From Anaerolineaceae bacterium UBA6133 (GTDB taxonomy: Bacteria; Chloroflexota; Anaerolineae; Anaerolineales; Anaerolineaceae), in contig DIVL01000031.1 in assembly GCA_002435825.1 (NCBI GenBank), positions 1 through 16,804 of the forward strand: a DNA stretch of 16,804 bases, written 5' to 3'. A model generated the notes under the pieces. It was not told where the DNA came from. It did not search any database and worked only from the letters and a program-made list of their open reading frames with translations. Made by a program: the position numbers and the translations under genes. Positions 1 through 7,005 of the stretch are shown in pieces; positions within the stretch are counted from its first letter, which is position 1, and each line of letters opens with the position of its first letter.

Positions 1-562
1 CTGATAATTCGCCTTTGGTTACAATTACTCGATCACCATCTGCCTTGAAAGTGCAGGCGTCAAAATGCTCGAAACCGGAGATGATCCCCACCTTAACTCC
101 CCGGTCTTCCAACAACTGGACCAAGTTTTCAATTGCATCATAACCCAGATTCCAGTGATCGCGTAATTCTAGAGCTGCAATTTCAATCTCATCCAGTGAG
201 GTCACTTTGCGCAGGGGGAGATTAGCCGCATGTTGTTCTTCAGGGAAAAGACTCTCAACCTCGATATAACGCTCCACCCAATCCTGGATGCGCATCTGGA
301 TGGCTTCCTGCTCTTTGACACCCAGCACAGCGTGTTTTCGATATGCCTGAAGTTGAACGGAGACCGTACTTGGGCGAAAGAAGAAATCTACCTTGACCTG
401 CAAAGATTGAGATAGCCGAAGCAAAACACCTGAGCTGGGCACATCTTGGTCCCGTTCATATTTTGAGATCGCCATCGCGCTGACACCAACTTTATCTGCC
501 AGTTTTCGCAGAGAAAAATTGCTCGCTTTACGAGCCTGTTTGATACGCTCTCCAATCGTCAT
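1..562 (-). CDS. XRE-family regulator with start of an ImmA/IrrE-like domain (partial, 3' end outside window)
   Basis: I translated this frame by hand; 187 residues are present and it stays open to the left edge, so the C-terminus is missing. Residues about 4-60 form a Cro/C1-type helix-turn-helix (ERIKQARKASNFSLRKLADKVGVS, AISKYERDQ seen in pieces: RKLADKVGVSAMAISKYERD), followed by VDFFFRP, the typical link in XRE proteins fused to an ImmA/IrrE (DUF955) peptidase-like domain. Residues 130-187 (LDEIEIAALELRDHWNLG, then VKVGIISG) match the start of such a domain; its HExxH zinc motif would lie beyond the window and cannot be checked. The ATG at 562 is supported by an AGGAGG-type Shine-Dalgarno just upstream. 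Family knowledge: such proteins repress stress, phage or toxin-antitoxin genes and are often autoregulated. The promoter/operator layout here fits autoregulation, but the target is unknown. Confidence 0.85.
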   Translation of the reverse strand, partial: MTIGERIKQARKASNFSLRKLADKVGVSAMAISKYERDQDVPSSGVLLRLSQSLQVKVDFFFRPSTVSVQLQAYRKHAVLGVKEQEAIQMRIQDWVERYIEVESLFPEEQHAANLPLRKVTSLDEIEIAALELRDHWNLGYDAIENLVQLLEDRGVKVGIISGFEHFDACTFKADGDRVIVTKGELS

Positions 563-583
563 GGTTGCCTCCTTTTCTCTTTC

Positions 584-621
584 AGTTTACATTATAACAA
601 AAATATGGCATACTGTAAACC
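584..621. promoter_or_regulatory. Inverted-repeat operator candidate over the XRE promoter
   Basis: The 7-bp arms GTTTACA (585-591) and TGTAAAC (614-620) are perfect inverted copies with centres 29 bp apart, roughly three helical turns. One arm covers the -35 box, the other the downstream edge of the -10 and the start site. A protein bound to both would occlude RNA polymerase, the usual layout of an XRE autorepressor. Binding by the adjacent regulator is inference. Confidence 0.5.
591..619 (-). promoter_or_regulatory. Sigma-70 promoter of the XRE regulator gene
   Basis: Read on the minus strand, TTTACA (614-619) and a perfect TATAAT (591-596) are separated by exactly 17 bases. Transcription would start near 584, giving a leader of about 22 nt that holds the AGGAGG-like ribosome binding site before the ATG at 562. 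This is the best promoter match in the window. Confidence 0.8.
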
Positions 622-732
622 GCAAAAATTATAACGGAATAGCTTTCCGTAGATCCAAGGAGAATGCCCAACTTTTAAGGTGCAGTTCGTGTTCAGGCTT
701 TCCTGTACGCTGCGATGACGATCTCCAAATCG

Positions 733-2118
733 TTAATACGACGGGTTGGAGTGGGAGATTTCAATCTCTTTGACGCAAATAAATCGCGGCACTTTCAACG
801 CGGTGGGGTCGCGGCGACCATAGCTGCTTGAAACATTGTATGCAACCTGCTCCTTGCTCATCCATTGCACCCTTTCACCAAAGAAATCACTAAATTTCTG
901 GGTCAGGCGCACATTGTAAGGCACCTGCACGCTGCCATCCTTCTTCAGAAACAGCGCGCCGAAGCGGCTGGATCCGGTCACCATGCCCTGGGTCGGGTTG
1001 ACCACGTTCATGTAATGGATGTACGGCACGTAGAGGATGTCTTCTTCGCGATCCATTTCGAGCAAATCCTTCAGTGTCGCGATCGATTTATCTCCCCCGT
1101 CCATCACCAGGCTGGTATGACTGACATCGTGCCCGGTGGGGGTTTTCCCAAATTCATCTGCAGAATCTTGGTCCCACATGAAAGCCTGGAAGCGTCCTTC
1201 TGAAATCAGGGGGAAGGGTTTCCTTTCCATCCCAAAGCGATCGGCATTTTGAGCATAAATTTCCACTTCGCGCGGGTCATCCACGAGATTGATTCTTTCT
1301 GAAAACAGGTGTTTGCCCTGATCTTCTTCCTTCAAGAAGGAATATCCCTGCATTAGGGCGCCACCGGTCATGCCGTAGTAGGTCATGATATTGCTGAGCT
1401 CAGCAGTCGCCGCCGGACCAAGCACAACGGTATATTTACCCACAGGCAGCTGAACGCTCTGGTCTTCCTGGTAATGTTTCACCAGCAAGGCAAGATCGGT
1501 GTGTAAACCTTCGGCGTCCAGATCACTCTTCTTTTGGGCGCTTTGCTCAGCATTGACCTCCCATTTCAGGCCTTCGGAGGACAAAACAGCAGTGACTTGC
1601 GCGTCTGTGGAGCGGAAGTATTGGGTGTGCTCGTTGGCTGTGCTGATCTGAGCCGTAGTGGTGGTTCCGCTGCTGAAGATGCCGCTCAATTTCACATCCT
1701 CGCTCTCCAGACCTTCAGCGAGAGTATTGAAGTAAGCCAGGCGTTCTTCGTTAGTTAAAGTCGCTAAAGCTGGGTCAAAGGAGCGTTCATCGACCACATC
1801 TTTCTCATAAACGGGAAAGGTGGGGTCATAACTGAGCGCCTGGGCGTGGGGCAGCATTTCTACCAGGGTGTCCAACCCTTTTTCCATGCTCTCGAAATCA
1901 CAAGGATCGGCGATCATGCTGTAGCTAACTTTTTTCCGACCGTCAAAAGCGATGAAGTCCAGCGAGATCAGGTGCTCATTGGTGTTGAGCGAAATCGCCG
2001 AGTTTGCGAAACGCATCAGGTAGCTGTCTTCTTCGTGATAAGAGATCAAGGCTTGCAGCCCCTTTTTTATAGTGGACTGGCGCAGTTTTTGTAATAAATC
2101 AATAACCTGGTTGCTCAT
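733..2118 (-). CDS. pmbA: TldE/PmbA-family metalloprotease subunit
   Basis: This 461-residue protein has the length and layout of PmbA (TldE), the non-catalytic partner of TldD. The C-terminal half carries family-like segments: NIMTYYGMTGGALMQGYSFL, LVDDPRE, then HTSLVMDGGD and MNVVNPTQGMVTG. It lacks the HExxxH zinc motif of the upstream TldD, as expected for the inactive subunit. In characterised systems TldD and TldE form a heterodimer that degrades unfolded or leader peptides and matures some ribosomal peptides such as microcin B17; no RiPP precursor is visible here, so a housekeeping role is more likely. The ATG at 2118 lies one base after the tldD stop, with its ribosome binding site inside the tldD end, so translation is probably coupled. 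The gene ends with TAA at 733; no clear terminator follows. Confidence 0.9.
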   Translation of the reverse strand: MSNQVIDLLQKLRQSTIKKGLQALISYHEEDSYLMRFANSAISLNTNEHLISLDFIAFDGRKKVSYSMIADPCDFESMEKGLDTLVEMLPHAQALSYDPTFPVYEKDVVDERSFDPALATLTNEERLAYFNTLAEGLESEDVKLSGIFSSGTTTTAQISTANEHTQYFRSTDAQVTAVLSSEGLKWEVNAEQSAQKKSDLDAEGLHTDLALLVKHYQEDQSVQLPVGKYTVVLGPAATAELSNIMTYYGMTGGALMQGYSFLKEEDQGKHLFSERINLVDDPREVEIYAQNADRFGMERKPFPLISEGRFQAFMWDQDSADEFGKTPTGHDVSHTSLVMDGGDKSIATLKDLLEMDREEDILYVPYIHYMNVVNPTQGMVTGSSRFGALFLKKDGSVQVPYNVRLTQKFSDFFGERVQWMSKEQVAYNVSSSYGRRDPTALKVPRFICVKEIEISHSNPSY

Positions 2119-2119
2119 C

Positions 2120-3574
2120 TTACTCTCCTACCTGTACGTTATCAAAACGGCAGACGGGGATTCCGTGCCCCAGCTGCATGATCTGATTGGGTGCGCCTTT
2201 GCCGCAGTTCTCGACATAATGAACATGCCAGGTGCTTTCGTCGCCAACAGCACTGAGTGAATTGTAGAACGGGAGGGTCTCACCGCGATAAGTGGGGTTC
2301 TTGACCACCTGTTTCTTCTGCCCGTCCTCCACCAGCCAGCCGATGTCGCAGGCAAAATGGAATTGCTCGCGGTTCGAACCGATTGACCAGCTTTTATCGC
2401 CATCCAGCACCAAACCATACTTGGTGTCGGCAATGATATCTTCCAGGCTACCGTCGGTACCGGGGTCGATGTTGATGTTGGTCATGCGCTCAATCGGCAC
2501 ACGGTAGAAGGATGTAGCCCGGTTGGCGCCGCTGGAACCGTCGAAAATCTGCTTTTTTGCCTTGGCGTTGGCTTCTTCCACCATCTGGCGACCAGTGATC
2601 GCGCCGACAAGGATGCCTTTGTCAATCAACAGGTTGTCCTGGGCAGGCACACCGTCATCGTCAAAACCGAAGCTGCCCGGGCTGTTGGGTTCAAGCGCGT
2701 TCGCGCGGGCTGTCAGCTTTTCGGAGCCGTAGCGCAGATTGCCAAAGTCTTCCAACCGGACGAACGAGCCGCCCGCAAAGGAAAGCTCATAGCCGAGGAT
2801 CCGGTCCAGCTCCAGGGCGTGCCCGATGGTCTCGTGGGTCTGCAGGAACATGATCCCGTTGAGCAAAATGACGGACATCTTGCCATTGGGGGCGTCATCA
2901 GCGACCAGCACCTGGTTCAGCTCGCTCACGATTCTCTCGGCATTAGTGAGAAAGTCGGTTTCGTTGATGCTCTCCCAACCACGGGTAGCGCCGGAGCGCC
3001 CGGGTGCGTACTTACGGCGCTGCATTCCTCCGTCCTTGTCAATTCCCATGGCTTGGATGCCGGGAAAGACTTCGATGATGTTCTTCTCAATCTCTGAGCC
3101 TTCAGAATCCATGAAAATGATCTGTTTGCGGACGAATTCGAGCAGGCTGAAGCGTTGCACAACACCTGGTTGGTTGAGCGCCGCGTCCATTTTCTGCAGG
3201 AAGGCCACTTTCTCATCCAAGCCGACAATGAAGGGATCGATCTGATTGGGGCTGTTGAAGCTGTCGACAATAGCTTCTTTTTCTGCCAGGCGGATGGGGA
3301 AGGTCACGCGTTCGGAGGCGATGCGCGCGTTGTCGAAGGCTCTGTCAAAAATTGCGTTCGGATTGGTAAGGTCTGAGGAAGCCGAAAAACCCCAGGCGCC
3401 GTTATAGAGCACGCGTACACCCATGCCACTCTGGCTGGAAGCGTTGTTTTCTTTGAGGTTGCCATTCCACATGAAGAGGAAGTTGCTGTCTTCCCGTGGA
3501 TACCAACGGGCGTCAACATAGTGAGCGCCTTTGGCTTTCAACAGGTCTAATTGTTCTTTAATTTTTTCTCTCAC
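2120..3574 (-). CDS. tldD: TldD-family zinc metalloprotease, catalytic subunit
   Basis: The 484-residue protein is full length for TldD. The zinc motif HETIGH is at residues 247-252 in the context THETIGHALELDR, matching the family HExxxH. The third-ligand cysteine corresponds to Cys457 in ENCGKGAPNQ near the C-terminus. Other typical stretches are GVRVLYNGAWGFSAS (51-65) and SFGFDDDGVPAQD (301-313). It acts in the cytosol with PmbA/TldE as a peptide-degrading heterodimer. The start is GTG at 3574, preceded by AGGAG on the minus strand about seven bases upstream; no better ATG lies close by. It is the first gene of a two-gene operon, with a TATAAT-like -10 element about 30 bases upstream of the start. 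Catalytic identity is well supported; the substrate cannot be read from the sequence. Confidence 0.95.
   Translation of the reverse strand: MREKIKEQLDLLKAKGAHYVDARWYPREDSNFLFMWNGNLKENNASSQSGMGVRVLYNGAWGFSASSDLTNPNAIFDRAFDNARIASERVTFPIRLAEKEAIVDSFNSPNQIDPFIVGLDEKVAFLQKMDAALNQPGVVQRFSLLEFVRKQIIFMDSEGSEIEKNIIEVFPGIQAMGIDKDGGMQRRKYAPGRSGATRGWESINETDFLTNAERIVSELNQVLVADDAPNGKMSVILLNGIMFLQTHETIGHALELDRILGYELSFAGGSFVRLEDFGNLRYGSEKLTARANALEPNSPGSFGFDDDGVPAQDNLLIDKGILVGAITGRQMVEEANAKAKKQIFDGSSGANRATSFYRVPIERMTNINIDPGTDGSLEDIIADTKYGLVLDGDKSWSIGSNREQFHFACDIGWLVEDGQKKQVVKNPTYRGETLPFYNSLSAVGDESTWHVHYVENCGKGAPNQIMQLGHGIPVCRFDNVQVGE
2124..2129 (-). promoter_or_regulatory. Ribosome binding site of pmbA inside the end of tldD
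   Basis: On the minus strand AGGAGA lies in the last codons of tldD, five bases before the pmbA ATG at 2118. The tldD stop and pmbA start read TAA-G-ATG. The position fixes the pmbA start and suggests translational coupling that would keep the two subunits balanced. Confidence 0.8.
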
Positions 3575-3605
3575 ACTGGATCTCCTGTATCTGAACTGTA
3601 AAATT

Positions 3606-3611
3606 ATTATA
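3606..3611 (-). promoter_or_regulatory. Candidate -10 element for tldD-pmbA
   Basis: TATAAT is present on the minus strand 31 bases upstream of the GTG start. No convincing -35 lies 16-18 bases further upstream, so the promoter would be weak or activator-dependent. The palindrome at 3640-3664 sits just upstream of the expected -35 position. Confidence 0.45.
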
Positions 3612-3639
3612 GTGTCTTAAGCTGGTTTGTGCTTATTCT

Positions 3640-3664
3640 TGCATCACAGGCAACCTGCGATGCA
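3640..3664. repeat. 25-nt palindrome in the divergent tldD / ABC-operon intergenic region
   Basis: TGCATCACAGG (3640-3650) and CCTGCGATGCA (3654-3664) pair over 10 of 11 positions around a 3-nt CAA centre. It lies between two divergent gene starts and has no T-tract on either side, so a terminator is unlikely; an operator or RNA hairpin fits better. No cognate regulator can be named. Confidence 0.55.
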
Positions 3665-3766
3665 GCTTTAAGGATAAACTAATAAAGATAGTGGCACTGA
3701 TGGCAAAACGGGAACTTTTATGCTCCGGAATCGTCAGTGTTAAAGTCTGTTTACTGCAGATTAGTT

Positions 3767-3770
3767 GAGG
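3767..3770 (+). promoter_or_regulatory. Ribosome binding site fixing the Yip1-family start at 3777
   Basis: GAGG lies six bases before the ATG at 3777. An alternative TTG at 3765 in the same frame would start four codons earlier but would place this site inside the gene and has no Shine-Dalgarno of its own. Confidence 0.6.
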
Positions 3771-3776
3771 TTGCCA

Positions 3777-4592
3777 ATGAAACGTGAGCCAAAAGCAGAA
3801 GAATTACCGGAAAGAACCGGCAACAAACGCATGAGACAACGAGAAAAGCGCGACCATCACTGGCGATGGGTTCCGCGGATGTTTGTAAAACCACGCAGCA
3901 CGCTTGCGCGGGTCAACAAGCAGGAAACCGCTGTTTGGTTGGCTCCGATGCTTATCCTGGCTATTATGGTCCTTTTAGCGGTGGTGGTTGCTGCTCCCAT
4001 CAAGCGCGTTAACATTCAGACCGGCGCAACGATCCCGGAGGACTTCCAGTGGTGGTCCCAAGAACGCCAGCAGCAATACCTGCAAGCGCAGCAAAACCTA
4101 ACCTCTCCCACATTTATGTACCTCTTCCCGTTGATATCCGGGTTAGCCGGTTATTTACTCTTCTGGGTGATCTGTTCGAGTTTACTCTATCTCTCGCTGA
4201 CTCTGGCTGGAAGTCGAACGACTAATCAGAGAGTCAGCAATCTCATCGCCTGGGCGATGCTTCCGTTTGCACTGCGCGAACTGGTCAAAGTGATCGTTAT
4301 TATCAGTTCAAAAAGGTTGATCGATGAACCCGGGCTCAGTTACCTGGTTGCCAGTGACGCCACAGGCATCATGACCTGGGTAAAGGGGATCCTGGGGCAG
4401 GTGGATTTTTATAGCTTGCTTTTTGTTGTTTTTCTCTTTCTTGGAGCGATCCCGCTTTCTGGATTGCGTGCCAGCAAGGTAGTGCTTGCCACTACGATTG
4501 TGTTGCTTCTGGTGTTAGCGCTTGTGGGAATACCCTCCCTTATCTCTAACGCTTTGAGTGGTCTGGGTGGCTCTGGATATTACTTTTTCTAA
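3777..4592 (+). CDS. Yip1-family integral membrane protein, first gene of the ABC operon
   Basis: This 271-residue protein starts with a highly charged cytosolic tail (residues 1-35, rich in K, R and E). FVKPRSTLARV follows, a segment typical of Yip1-domain proteins. About five hydrophobic segments can be seen: roughly 52-74, 113-143, 150-172, 206-228 and 233-256, ending in a Gly-rich SGLGGSGYYFF tail. Residues 80-112 form a hydrophilic extracytoplasmic loop rich in Q and W. Family knowledge: bacterial Yip1-like proteins have no firm biochemical role. Here it is only eight bases upstream of the ABC ATPase gene and runs in the same direction, so an accessory membrane component for the transporter is the natural inference. 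I chose ATG 3777 over TTG 3765 because of the GAGG at 3767-3770. Confidence 0.75.
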   Translation: MKREPKAEELPERTGNKRMRQREKRDHHWRWVPRMFVKPRSTLARVNKQETAVWLAPMLILAIMVLLAVVVAAPIKRVNIQTGATIPEDFQWWSQERQQQYLQAQQNLTSPTFMYLFPLISGLAGYLLFWVICSSLLYLSLTLAGSRTTNQRVSNLIAWAMLPFALRELVKVIVIISSKRLIDEPGLSYLVASDATGIMTWVKGILGQVDFYSLLFVVFLFLGAIPLSGLRASKVVLATTIVLLLVLALVGIPSLISNALSGLGGSGYYFF

Positions 4593-4600
4593 GGTGTTTT

Positions 4601-5311
4601 ATGGGTGATAATTTTGTCAGCGTTCGCGACTTGTATAAGATCTATAAAATGGGCAGCACCCAGGTCCGTGCTCTGAATGGCGTCTCGCTTGAAATTGAGC
4701 GTGATACCTTCACCGTGCTCATGGGTCCTTCAGGTTCTGGCAAGAGCACCTTGCTGAACATGATCGGAGGTCTGGATTGGCCCACTTCGGGGTCTATCCT
4801 GGTTGACGGCGAACAGATCGATCTTATGGATGAGAACCAGTTGGCAAATTACCGTCGAAACAAGCTGGGCTTTATCTTTCAGACTTTTAACCTGGTCTCA
4901 ACCATGACTGCCGAAGCCAATATTGGCTTCCCACTCCGTTTTTCGGGCGTAAAAAAGGTTCGACGGGTGGAGCGCGCCAAAGAATTGATGACACAGGTGG
5001 GGTTGGAAGACCGCATTGGTCACAAACCCACCGAACTTTCCGGCGGTCAGCAGCAGCGCGTGGCGGTAGCGCGCGCCCTGGTCAACGACCCTCCATTGAT
5101 CCTGGCAGATGAACCTACTGGCAACCTCGACACCCAAAGCGGCGTCGTGATCATGCAACTGCTCGAGCAGCTTTGCAAAGCTGGAAAAACAATTATCGTT
5201 GCCTCCCACGATCCGCGTATGTTCGATTACGCCACCCATCGGATCAATTTGCTCGATGGGCAAGTTGTTAGCGACGCACAATATCAGGAATCTATTCAGC
5301 ATCTTGGCTGA
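4601..5311 (+). CDS. ABC transporter ATP-binding protein, MacB/LolD type
   Basis: At 236 residues this is a standard stand-alone nucleotide-binding subunit. Visible motifs: Walker A GPSGSGKST (42-50), Q-loop FQTFN (93-97), signature LSGGQQQR (146-153), Walker B LILADEPTGNLD (166-177) and H-loop SHD (202-204). The DEPTGNLD extension is characteristic of the MacB/LolD/FtsE group, which power FtsX-fold permeases rather than classical importers. It should energise the permease encoded at 7006-8301, two genes downstream. The start has AAGGTG upstream and the gene follows the Yip1 gene by eight bases; the stop lies eleven bases before the secreted-protein gene. Substrate class cannot be derived from the ATPase. 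Confidence 0.95.
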   Translation: MGDNFVSVRDLYKIYKMGSTQVRALNGVSLEIERDTFTVLMGPSGSGKSTLLNMIGGLDWPTSGSILVDGEQIDLMDENQLANYRRNKLGFIFQTFNLVSTMTAEANIGFPLRFSGVKKVRRVERAKELMTQVGLEDRIGHKPTELSGGQQQRVAVARALVNDPPLILADEPTGNLDTQSGVVIMQLLEQLCKAGKTIIVASHDPRMFDYATHRINLLDGQVVSDAQYQESIQHLG

Positions 5312-5322
5312 GAAGGTGAAAA

Positions 5323-6966
5323 ATGAAAAAGAATCTTCAATTTGCACTCATCCTTACGATACTCATCGGGTTGGCAGCTCTGCCGGTTCTCAACCAGAAA
5401 GGTCATGCCATGACCCAGATCTGGGTGGATCCGCCTACTGAAACCCCTGCGCCTACCCAGGTGCCATGGAACTGGGTCCCAGATAACGGCAATGTGGTTG
5501 ATCCGCAGACCATCCAACAGTCGGTTATCCTCCAGGGCACAGACCCGGTGCGCCCGCTGCTCTATGTTGTGGATTATCACACCAGCCTGGGCGGCAAAAG
5601 CGTCAACCCATACGGCACTTTTGGTCTTACCTTCACCATTGGCAATAACGGACGCGGTGAGGCGCATGCTCGCAATATCGTCATGACCTTCAGCAGTGCT
5701 GATTTTGATCCGTTGGATGGCAGCGTGATTACATTCTATGAAGTTGATGCCGAAAACAAGGGCAATGAAACCCATACCCACAATTTCAAGGTCAATGATA
5801 TGTCTACCTGGAAGTATTCCGGGCAGATTCAAGCCATGACTACCTACACCGATCCCAGTGGTAACCCCTATTCCGACACCTTCATCTTCACCATCATGAT
5901 CAACCAGACCGCCGGCACTGGCTCCACCGCCGCCACCGCGACTCCGTCGGCTGTCATGCGACCCCAGATGGTAGTTAATAGTTACGCCACCGATATCGAT
6001 CCCCTTCAACCTGGATCTCAATTTAAGTTAGGACTAACGGTCAGCAATGCTGGCACCGCCGACGCGCGTGCCGTGAGCCTGGTTTATGGCGGAGGCGCAA
6101 CCGCTGGCACCACCGACCCGCTTGGCACACCCCAGGCAGGTGGTGTGGGCGGCGCAAGCGGAGATGTGAGCAATTTTGCGCCTGTGGGGAATAGTAACGT
6201 CATCTTACTTGGGGATGTTCCGGTGGGCGGCACTTTGAGCCCGGAGCAGGAATTCATCGTCAATGTGACCACAAACCCAGGTGCATACCCGCTCAAGCTT
6301 TCGTTTGTTTATACCGATGCCAAGGGTGTCCGCATGGTGGATGATCAGGTCATCACGCTGCTGGTCTTTTCACTTCCTCAACTGGAGTTTAGCTTTTATC
6401 AGCCAATGGAGGGGATGATCACTGCCGGTCAGATGGGAATGCTGCCTATCCAGATCACCAATCTGTCCCGCAAGAGTGTGGTGTTGGGAAATATCATCGC
6501 CACCAGTCCCAATGGCGAGATGAGCAACAACAGCATCCTGGTCGGTACGCTTGACCCGGGAGGCTACTATACCTTTGACCCTATGTTCATGCCTTTTAGC
6601 GAAGGCGAAGCGATAATCAATTTCGAAATCCGCTACACGGATGATTTCAACCAATTACGGACCTACAATGGCTCTCTGAGTGTAAATGCCAATCCACCAA
6701 TGGAAATGCCTACACCTTATCCGCTGTTGGATGAAAATGGCAATCCAATGCTGGATGAGAACGGCAATCCCATCATGGTGGACCCAATGAACCCCTTCCC
6801 TGATGGCAATCCCCAGGATCCTTCCTCGCAGCCGGGCTTTTTCGCGCGCATCTGGAATGCCATCAAGAGTTTCTTTGGTTTTGGTTCTGATAATACTTCC
6901 GAAAGACCGATTGAACCGGGCATGGATGGCGAAATATATTACGAAGGCGGCGGCAAGATGCCCTAA
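5323..6966 (+). CDS. Secreted multi-domain Ig/CARDB-like protein encoded between ABC ATPase and permease
   Basis: The 547-residue product starts with a signal peptide (KK then a hydrophobic stretch 7-24, likely cleavage around 28-30). No lipobox cysteine is seen. A Pro/Thr linker (TETPAPTQVP, 39-48) leads to three beta-rich blocks: about 75-195, 215-350 and 355-455. The second has FKLGLTVSNAGTADARAVSL and the third LPIQITNLSRKSV, patterns of COG1361/CARDB-type Ig-like adhesion modules. After Pro-rich EMPTPYPL comes a short tandem repeat LDENGNPM/LDENGNPI (469-484). An amphipathic segment FFARIWNAIKSFFGFG (506-521) follows, then an acidic tail. It is not a MacA/HlyD protein: no coiled-coil hairpin or lipoyl domain is visible. 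Its position between ATPase and permease genes, 11 and 39 bases away, suggests an extracytoplasmic partner or substrate-capturing subunit. That role is inference. Confidence 0.7.
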   Translation: MKKNLQFALILTILIGLAALPVLNQKGHAMTQIWVDPPTETPAPTQVPWNWVPDNGNVVDPQTIQQSVILQGTDPVRPLLYVVDYHTSLGGKSVNPYGTFGLTFTIGNNGRGEAHARNIVMTFSSADFDPLDGSVITFYEVDAENKGNETHTHNFKVNDMSTWKYSGQIQAMTTYTDPSGNPYSDTFIFTIMINQTAGTGSTAATATPSAVMRPQMVVNSYATDIDPLQPGSQFKLGLTVSNAGTADARAVSLVYGGGATAGTTDPLGTPQAGGVGGASGDVSNFAPVGNSNVILLGDVPVGGTLSPEQEFIVNVTTNPGAYPLKLSFVYTDAKGVRMVDDQVITLLVFSLPQLEFSFYQPMEGMITAGQMGMLPIQITNLSRKSVVLGNIIATSPNGEMSNNSILVGTLDPGGYYTFDPMFMPFSEGEAIINFEIRYTDDFNQLRTYNGSLSVNANPPMEMPTPYPLLDENGNPMLDENGNPIMVDPMNPFPDGNPQDPSSQPGFFARIWNAIKSFFGFGSDNTSERPIEPGMDGEIYYEGGGKMP

Positions 6967-7005
6967 GCATCCTTGCAGCAAAATGTTCACTGAAATGGAG
7001 AACGA

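Noticed and set aside
519..773. An 84-codon plus-strand frame over the regulator start and the pmbA end.
   Set aside because: It overlaps a strong promoter and two real genes on the other strand, has no ribosome binding site, and its composition looks random.
5296..6021. A 241-codon open frame on the minus strand opposite the secreted-protein gene.
   Set aside because: It is antisense to a gene with a clear signal peptide, ribosome binding site and operon context; its Gly/His-rich translation matches no family pattern and looks like a codon-bias shadow.
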